From NCBI GenBank assembly GCA_021372615.1, contig JAJFUB010000114.1:1-64000 (forward strand): a DNA stretch of 64,000 bases, written 5' to 3'. This DNA comes from a bacterium. Lineage in GTDB: Bacteria; Armatimonadota; Zipacnadia; Zipacnadales; UBA11051. Positions 59,580 to 64,000 of the stretch are shown one piece after another (the stretch's first letter is position 1; each line of letters opens with the position of its first letter). A program made the position numbers and the translations under genes. Under the pieces are notes generated by a model. It was not told the DNA's origin, did not search any database, and worked only from the letters and a program-made list of their open reading frames with translations.

Positions 59580-59675
59580 GACGGCGGCTGTGCGCAGGAA
59601 AGGTCACACCTCCTGCCCACGTCTACGTAATAGAGAGGAGAGGGCTCTCATGTCTGCTCCAGTCTCCACGCCTGC

Positions 59676-59711
59676 CGGCGGGGCCCGCCGCACACGACGC
59701 GGCACCCGCCG
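59676..59711. repeat. Structured hairpin repeat with loop ACACGAC (copy B)
   Basis: The outer stem GGCGGG (59677-59682)/CCCGCC (59705-59710) is extended by one base pair. The inner stem GCCGC (59687-59691)/GCGGC (59699-59703) encloses loop ACACGAC. Compared with copy A (78-115) both arms changed together. It lies 2 nt after the ASRT-like gene stop. Confidence 0.65.
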
Positions 59712-59713
59712 CC

Positions 59714-60082
59714 CTATTCCCCGTACCCCATCGTCGTGTAGTACGCCAGGTTGGGCTGGCGGACATCGGCCCGGCCCAGTTGCGCGATGACGGGCACGTT
59801 CGACCGCAGACGCAGAGCGTACTGGCCGAAGGGGATCTTGTATTGCTGGGCGCCGATGCCCTTGTCAATGCGGAAGCAGTTCACGCGGCGGGCGCCGACG
59901 TGCAGTTGGATGCCGCTCTCGGGCTCGCGGTCCATGAAGTACACGTCCACCTCGATGACGGCGTCCGTATCGCCGGTGTTGAGCACGATCAGCGACTCGT
60001 GCCCCTCCAGGGGCAGGCCCTCCTCGCCGGCCGGCGGGAGATCACCATCGGGGAAGATCCACGTCAGCTTGCCATCAGGCAT
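59714..60082 (-). CDS. Sensory-rhodopsin-transducer-like (ASRT fold) protein
   Basis: This 122-residue protein matches the pattern of the Anabaena sensory rhodopsin transducer family: WIFPDGDLP at the start, GHESLIVLNTGDTDAVIEVD, VYFMDREPESG, a basic VGARRVN segment and VPVIAQLGRADVRQPNLAYY. Many bacteria have such proteins without rhodopsin, where they are thought to bind sugars or other ligands. No rhodopsin gene is here; the neighbours are a deacetylase and a hypothetical gene. The start at 60082 has GAGGTGA. Confidence 0.8.
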   Translation of the reverse strand: MPDGKLTWIFPDGDLPPAGEEGLPLEGHESLIVLNTGDTDAVIEVDVYFMDREPESGIQLHVGARRVNCFRIDKGIGAQQYKIPFGQYALRLRSNVPVIAQLGRADVRQPNLAYYTTMGYGE

Positions 60083-60112
60083 TGGATAGTCACCTCAGTT
60101 GCATTGGCGGAA

Positions 60113-60191
60113 CTGTGGGGCGGGGGCTTGTACCCCGCCCCGTGTGGGACTCACGAAACGGAGGGGCGGGGTACCAGCCCCCGCCCTACAG
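60113..60191. repeat. Inverted repeat CTGTGGGGCGGGGGCTTG (27-nt arms)
   Basis: Arms 60113-60139 and 60165-60191 are complementary with two mismatches; each also folds through GGCGGGG/CCCCGCC. It is the uninterrupted relative of 28803-28904 and lies between the deacetylase and ASRT-like genes. Confidence 0.85.
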
Positions 60192-60210
60192 CACGGCACA
60201 GCTACGGTAC

Positions 60211-61095
60211 TCACGCCCACTCCGCCGCCACTTGCTTGGCCGTCTTGAACTCCGCCCCGCGCGCGATCAGCGAGTCCAGCAGGACCGTGAACTGCTCCAG
60301 CGCATAGTCGCCGCAGTTCTCCACCAGGAAGTAGTCCGGCTCTACAGCGCCCTCGCCGTAGTGCATGCGCGTGGGCATGGGCATGAACTCCCACGGGTGG
60401 AAGTAGAAGCACAGCACCACCGGCAGGTTGCGCTCGCGCACGTAGCCGATGAAGTTGTCAATGTGGCCCATCAGGGCCTCGCCGCTCTGGTTGCGGAACA
60501 GCGGCCACTGGTCGCGGTCGCGGTGGTACTCGTCGGTGCTGTCCACGGTCATGTCGCAGAAGTTCGGGATCTCGACGAGCTTCAGGTCGCCCGTCTCCGC
60601 CCAGTTGTCGCGGCTGGGGTGGTATGGCACGAGCTGCTTCTCATAGAAGTACAGCGGGTACGAGGCATCGGCCACATAGCCGAGATCGTTGAGGGCATTG
60701 CACACGGCGGTGCTGCCCCACAGGCGCGGGCAGCGCCACGAGACCGGCTGCTCGCCGAGGGCCTCGGCGACCCACTCGGTCGCCACGCGCAGGCGGAACG
60801 GCACCTCCTCGGGCAGCAGCGGCTTGACGCCCGGGATCTCGAAGATCGGGTCGCCGACCGTCTCATGGTACAGCGCGTGCGCCCCGACCTCATGCCCGGC
60901 GGCCTTGACGGCCTGGACCACGCCCGGGTGCAGGCGCGCGGTCTCGCCGGTGAAGAAGAAGGTGCCGGTGGCGCCCTTGTCCTCATAGAGCTTCAGGATC
61001 TTCGGGGTGCCATCGGTGACCCCGGTGTAGTCAATCCCCCAACTGCCACAATCGGTTTCCATGTCGAAACCGAGGACGACGGTGATGTCGGACAT
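60211..61095 (-). CDS. Polysaccharide deacetylase (NodB domain)
   Basis: This 294-residue enzyme has motif 1 VVLGFDMETDCG with the catalytic and metal Asp residues, motif 2 GHEVGAHALYHE (H-x4-H ligands), motif 3 WRCPRLWGS and a C-terminal FYFHPWEF with the conserved His. It should deacetylate an N- or O-acetylated sugar. There is no signal peptide, so the substrate is probably cytoplasmic or short. The start at 61095 has AGGAGA. It is flanked on both sides by hairpin repeats. Confidence 0.87.
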   Translation of the reverse strand: MSDITVVLGFDMETDCGSWGIDYTGVTDGTPKILKLYEDKGATGTFFFTGETARLHPGVVQAVKAAGHEVGAHALYHETVGDPIFEIPGVKPLLPEEVPFRLRVATEWVAEALGEQPVSWRCPRLWGSTAVCNALNDLGYVADASYPLYFYEKQLVPYHPSRDNWAETGDLKLVEIPNFCDMTVDSTDEYHRDRDQWPLFRNQSGEALMGHIDNFIGYVRERNLPVVLCFYFHPWEFMPMPTRMHYGEGAVEPDYFLVENCGDYALEQFTVLLDSLIARGAEFKTAKQVAAEWA

Positions 61096-61118
61096 TGGTA
61101 TCTCCTTTGGCGGCGAAA

Positions 61119-61146
61119 GGAGCGCGGGCTTTCCAGCCCGCGCTCC
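61119..61146. repeat. Single GGAGCGCGGGCT hairpin
   Basis: A 28-nt near-perfect palindrome with arms GGAGCGCGGGCT/AGCCCGCGCTCC lies in the 56-nt gap between the M24 and deacetylase genes. It is a single-arm version of the repeats at 30932 and 50071. Confidence 0.75.
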
Positions 61147-61151
61147 ACCTA

Positions 61152-62315
61152 CTACAGCTCAATAACCTCATTCCGGATGCTGCTCAGCCACTCCACGCCC
61201 TGCTTGGTCACGCGGACGCCGTTCTCCCAGCGCAGGCCAAACTTGCCGGTGATGTACAGGAACGTGTCCACCTGGAAGGTCATGTTCTCGACCAGCGGGT
61301 ACTTGCTCGAGGACTCCATCCAGGGGCGCTCGACCTCCATCAGGCCGATGGCGTGGCACGGGCCGTACAGCAGGTAGTCGCCGTAGCCGGCGGCCTTGAC
61401 GAACTCCTCGAACTTGATGACGACCTCAGCCGCAGGCTCCCCGGCCTTCATCATCTCGGCGGTCTTGTAGTGGGCCTCCAGGCCGAAGCTCACCAGGTCG
61501 CGCATCTTGGCGGGCATCTTGCCGAAGCACACCGGGCGGCCGACGCTGGACGAGTAGCCGCTGACCAGGGCGCCGATGTTGAGCTGGATCAGCTCGCCCT
61601 TCTTGATGACCTTGGGGCTGGGCCGGCCGATGGCGTGGGTGCTGTTCACGCCCGACAGCACGTATGTCGGGTGGCCCTCATACTCCGCGCCGTGCTCGTA
61701 CATGGCCGCCTGCGCCAGGCCCACGATCTGCTGCTCGGTCATGCCCGGCTTCATCTTGTTGAGCACGTACTCAGTGGCGATTTCGCTGATGCGGAAGGCC
61801 TCGCGCATGCACTTGATCTCGTTGGCGCTCTTGACCGTGCGCATCTCGACGATCAGGTCATCGGCGCGCACGAGCTTTGCCTTGCCGGCGGCCTTCTTCA
61901 GCGCGTTGTAGACCGTCACGGGCATGACCGGCAGGCCCGCCACGCCGATGCGCTTGACGTTCTTGCCTCCAGCGGCGGCGATGACATCGGCGAAGGTGTC
62001 AAGCTTCACGCCCGGGTACTCCGGCTCAGCCGACTCGCGGTACTCCAGCAGCTGCATGATGCGGTCGCACTTGCCGCGGTCCTGGGCGAAGGTGAGGGTC
62101 TCAGGGCCGATGCACAGGATCGGGTCGCCCTTGCGGCCCAGCGCCACGCCGCCGGTCTCAAACAGCGGCCAGTAGTCGGACAGGTAGCGGACCATCGAGG
62201 GATCGGCTTCGTCGCCGTGGGCGATGAGGACATCGAGGTCCTGCTCCGCCATCTTCTTCTGCAACGTCGCCCAGCGCTGCTGGAACTCGGACTTGGGGAT
62301 GCTCGGGGTTGCCAT
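61152..62315 (-). CDS. M24 (creatinase/aminopeptidase P fold) protein with altered metal site
   Basis: This 387-residue protein has the two-domain pita-bread fold. At the places of the five metal ligands of aminopeptidase P (Asp, Asp, His, Glu, Glu) it reads Asn in LIQLNIGAL, Ser in SGYSSSVGR, His in GPCHAIGL, Asp in FQVDTFLYI and Glu in LRWENGVRV. Three of five are changed, as in metal-independent creatinases, so it is unlikely to be a standard peptidase. The ATG at 62315 has better spacing to GGAGG than the one two codons upstream. Confidence 0.85.
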   Translation of the reverse strand: MATPSIPKSEFQQRWATLQKKMAEQDLDVLIAHGDEADPSMVRYLSDYWPLFETGGVALGRKGDPILCIGPETLTFAQDRGKCDRIMQLLEYRESAEPEYPGVKLDTFADVIAAAGGKNVKRIGVAGLPVMPVTVYNALKKAAGKAKLVRADDLIVEMRTVKSANEIKCMREAFRISEIATEYVLNKMKPGMTEQQIVGLAQAAMYEHGAEYEGHPTYVLSGVNSTHAIGRPSPKVIKKGELIQLNIGALVSGYSSSVGRPVCFGKMPAKMRDLVSFGLEAHYKTAEMMKAGEPAAEVVIKFEEFVKAAGYGDYLLYGPCHAIGLMEVERPWMESSSKYPLVENMTFQVDTFLYITGKFGLRWENGVRVTKQGVEWLSSIRNEVIEL

Positions 62316-62484
62316 TGCCATGCCTCCATAAGTGGCGCGGCCTCGTCGCGCGCCGTTGGGTCGGTCTCATGCCCTTGCGGGGGTCTGTTGCTTCGACGGG
62401 GACGGACGGCTTCCCTTCTTCGGGGAGTGGCGGGGGCTCCGCCAATCGGCTGCGCTCGGGACACCCCGCCGTGTGCCGGGCGCC

Positions 62485-64000
62485 TCACGGCTCGCGGATG
62501 AAGCGCACCGTGCCAGCCGGGACCGGCGTGCCCATCCGGACACACTCACCCTCAGTGTACAACCACCCGGGGTCGGAGCAGTACACCTGGCGACTGGTCG
62601 TCGAGAGAATCCTGCCGCCCGCGGTCTCGATGGTAGCCTGGAGGTTGCGGAGCTTGAAGCAGTTCTTGACGCTGTTGCCAACCGTCACCTTCAGCTCGAG
62701 GTCGCCGTTGTCGCGCAGGCCGGCCTGCAGCATCGCTCGCGCGGCCGTCGCGTCCACGCGCATGGTGAGCCCCTTGTGCCACTTCAGTGTCGAGCCGGTG
62801 AGGGGCAGCGGGCCGGCCGCCACGCCGTTGACCTGCACCGGCTTGTCAGCCCATTGGCCGCCCAGCGAGTTGAAGGTGTCCAGGCTCAGCGTCAGTCCCG
62901 TGGCCTGCTCGACGCGGAAGTCGCGGGGCAGCGTCGCCTGCAGCACATCCACAGGCAAGGCCTGCGCTACGCGCCCGTAGCGGGACTGCGCGACGATGGT
63001 GACCTCATGCAGCCCCGGCGCCAGAGCGGGCGACGCGGTGTAGCGGACGGCGTCGCCGGGCGGCAGTTCCACCCGCCTCGTCTCGGTCTGCCCACCCTCC
63101 CAGGTGAGTTGCACCGAAACGGGCAGAGCGGTCGTCGTGCGGTTGCTCAGGGCGTACTCCACCTCGCCGCCCTTGAGCACCGACACGGTGCTGCCGCTGA
63201 CCTGCACGGCCAGCGGCGCCACGACCGGTATCTGCACAGTCGTCTCGCCGGGTGAGGACCCCGGCGGGCACGTCACATGGATCGTCAGCGGCGTGCCGGC
63301 CTCGCCCACGGGCAGCGTACCGAGCGCCACCTGCGTGCGGTCGTGGGCGCGGAGCTTCAGGCGCTTGCGGAGGGTCTGCTCGCCGACGCGGAACTCCCAG
63401 GCCCCCTCCCACGGCGCGTCCGTGAGGTTGGCGAGGTCCACGGATATGGACTGCGGTTGCCCGGCCAGCAGGAACGGCGTACCCGAGGCCACATAGCGGC
63501 CGCTGCGCGCCAGCAGGATCGCCCCGCCATGTTCGAGCCGCCGGACGCTCAGCTCCCGCGCGCCCGGCACGTTGCGGCTGGCGGCAACCGCCTGCAGCCC
63601 CTGCACGTCCGGGTCGTAGGCGTAGACGCCCCAGGTACCCTTCAGGTCGGCGAGTCGCACCCGCGCGAGGGCGCTCCGGTCACGCTCGACCAGCGACGGC
63701 GACCGCGCCGCGTCGGGCGCGAGTGTGATGAGGTAGTTCCCCTCGGCCGTGCGGAAGATGTTGCCGCGGAAGCCATCGGGCAGATCGAGGGCGCGCGGGG
63801 AGAAGACCCACGACTTGCGGCGCAGGTGGCGGAAGATCGGCTGGTAGCCCACGTACATCGCACGGCAGGCATCATTGCCGAGCGTGACCGCCGGCTGGGC
63901 GCCGGTCTCCAGGGCCAGCAGGAGCTTCTCACGCGCGGCGCGGGGGCTGCTGTCATATGACAGCAGCGTCAGGTGCTTGCTCATGCACAGGTACTGCAGG
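62485..64000 (-). CDS. Large beta-rich protein, 5' part outside the window
   Basis: Only the C-terminal part is present; the frame stays open to the window end (LQYLC precedes the first Met at 63984). At least 500 residues are visible. They begin with a region ending an enzyme-like fold (TLLSYDSSPRAAREKLLLAL) and continue with two immunoglobulin-like beta-sandwiches (SISVDLANLTDAPWEGAWEF, VQVSGSTVSVLKGGEVEYAL) and a final carbohydrate-binding-like unit. It is probably a large glycosidase or surface protein. No signal can be assessed. Confidence 0.65.
   Translation of the reverse strand, partial: LQYLCMSKHLTLLSYDSSPRAAREKLLLALETGAQPAVTLGNDACRAMYVGYQPIFRHLRRKSWVFSPRALDLPDGFRGNIFRTAEGNYLITLAPDAARSPSLVERDRSALARVRLADLKGTWGVYAYDPDVQGLQAVAASRNVPGARELSVRRLEHGGAILLARSGRYVASGTPFLLAGQPQSISVDLANLTDAPWEGAWEFRVGEQTLRKRLKLRAHDRTQVALGTLPVGEAGTPLTIHVTCPPGSSPGETTVQIPVVAPLAVQVSGSTVSVLKGGEVEYALSNRTTTALPVSVQLTWEGGQTETRRVELPPGDAVRYTASPALAPGLHEVTIVAQSRYGRVAQALPVDVLQATLPRDFRVEQATGLTLSLDTFNSLGGQWADKPVQVNGVAAGPLPLTGSTLKWHKGLTMRVDATAARAMLQAGLRDNGDLELKVTVGNSVKNCFKLRNLQATIETAGGRILSTTSRQVYCSDPGWLYTEGECVRMGTPVPAGTVRFIREP

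Noticed and set aside
1-64000. tRNA, rRNA, integrase or prophage genes
   Set aside because: No gap is large enough with a recognisable cloverleaf or rRNA sequence, and no recombinase or phage structural motif was found.

Overview
The window is a single GC-rich bacterial chromosome segment with 55 supportable protein genes and no tRNA, rRNA, CRISPR array, transposase or phage gene that I can see. Three type II pseudopilin-like proteins carry the N-terminus [17 protein letters not shown] followed by [18 protein letters not shown] (DUF1559 style). With the many secreted glycan-active proteins, this suggests an uncultured Armatimonadota-like or Planctomycetes-like heterotroph; the lineage is inference. 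No stretch longer than about 300 bases lacks a gene, and most shorter gaps are filled with palindromic or heptameric repeats.

Layout. 154-5125 (minus): alpha/beta hydrolase, Gfo/Idh/MocA oxidoreductase, a URO-D-family protein and two pseudopilins. 5287-10952 (plus): secreted F5/8-type protein, LysE-type exporter, hisG and two sulfatase-superfamily paralogues. 11047-13835 (minus): radical SAM protein and a secreted carbohydrate-binding protein. 14069-15121 (plus): second Gfo/Idh/MocA protein, followed by four DnaA-box-like nonamers. 15327-19169 (minus): toroid-like protein, methyltransferase, response regulator, acylphosphatase and a membrane protein. 19422-25808 (plus): secreted proteins, including an ankyrin-methyltransferase fusion followed by a Cu-amine-oxidase-N/PDZ protein and a thioredoxin-like protein. 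25907-38847 (minus): beta-helix protein, three beta-propellers, a glycosidase-like barrel, an SDR and a HigB/HigA-IrrE toxin-antitoxin pair. 38956-42315 (minus): VOC protein and a GNAT-HAD-URO-D operon. 42471-43784 (plus): two related secreted proteins, one with a metallothionein-like tail. 43860-44669 (minus): AAC(3)-like acetyltransferase. 44824-52775 (plus): glycosidase-like, NodB-like, amidohydrolase and GH20-like genes. 52791-64000 (minus): GH5-like protein, a tandem pair of unrecognised secreted proteins, a second GH20-like protein, an ASRT-like protein, a NodB-type deacetylase, a degenerate M24 protein and a large protein cut by the window edge.

How it fits together. The content points to degradation and remodelling of complex glycans outside and inside the cell (GH5, GH20-like, beta-helix, deacetylases, sulfatase-like proteins, sugar-type dehydrogenases), but no sugar transporter is encoded here.

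The most unusual layer is non-coding. Several families of short hairpin repeats sit between genes. They coincide with stop codons and a ribosome binding site, lie between convergent genes, and in three places lie in frame inside coding sequences. One pair shows compensatory base changes. There are also four heptamer (7-bp period) arrays with different unit sequences.
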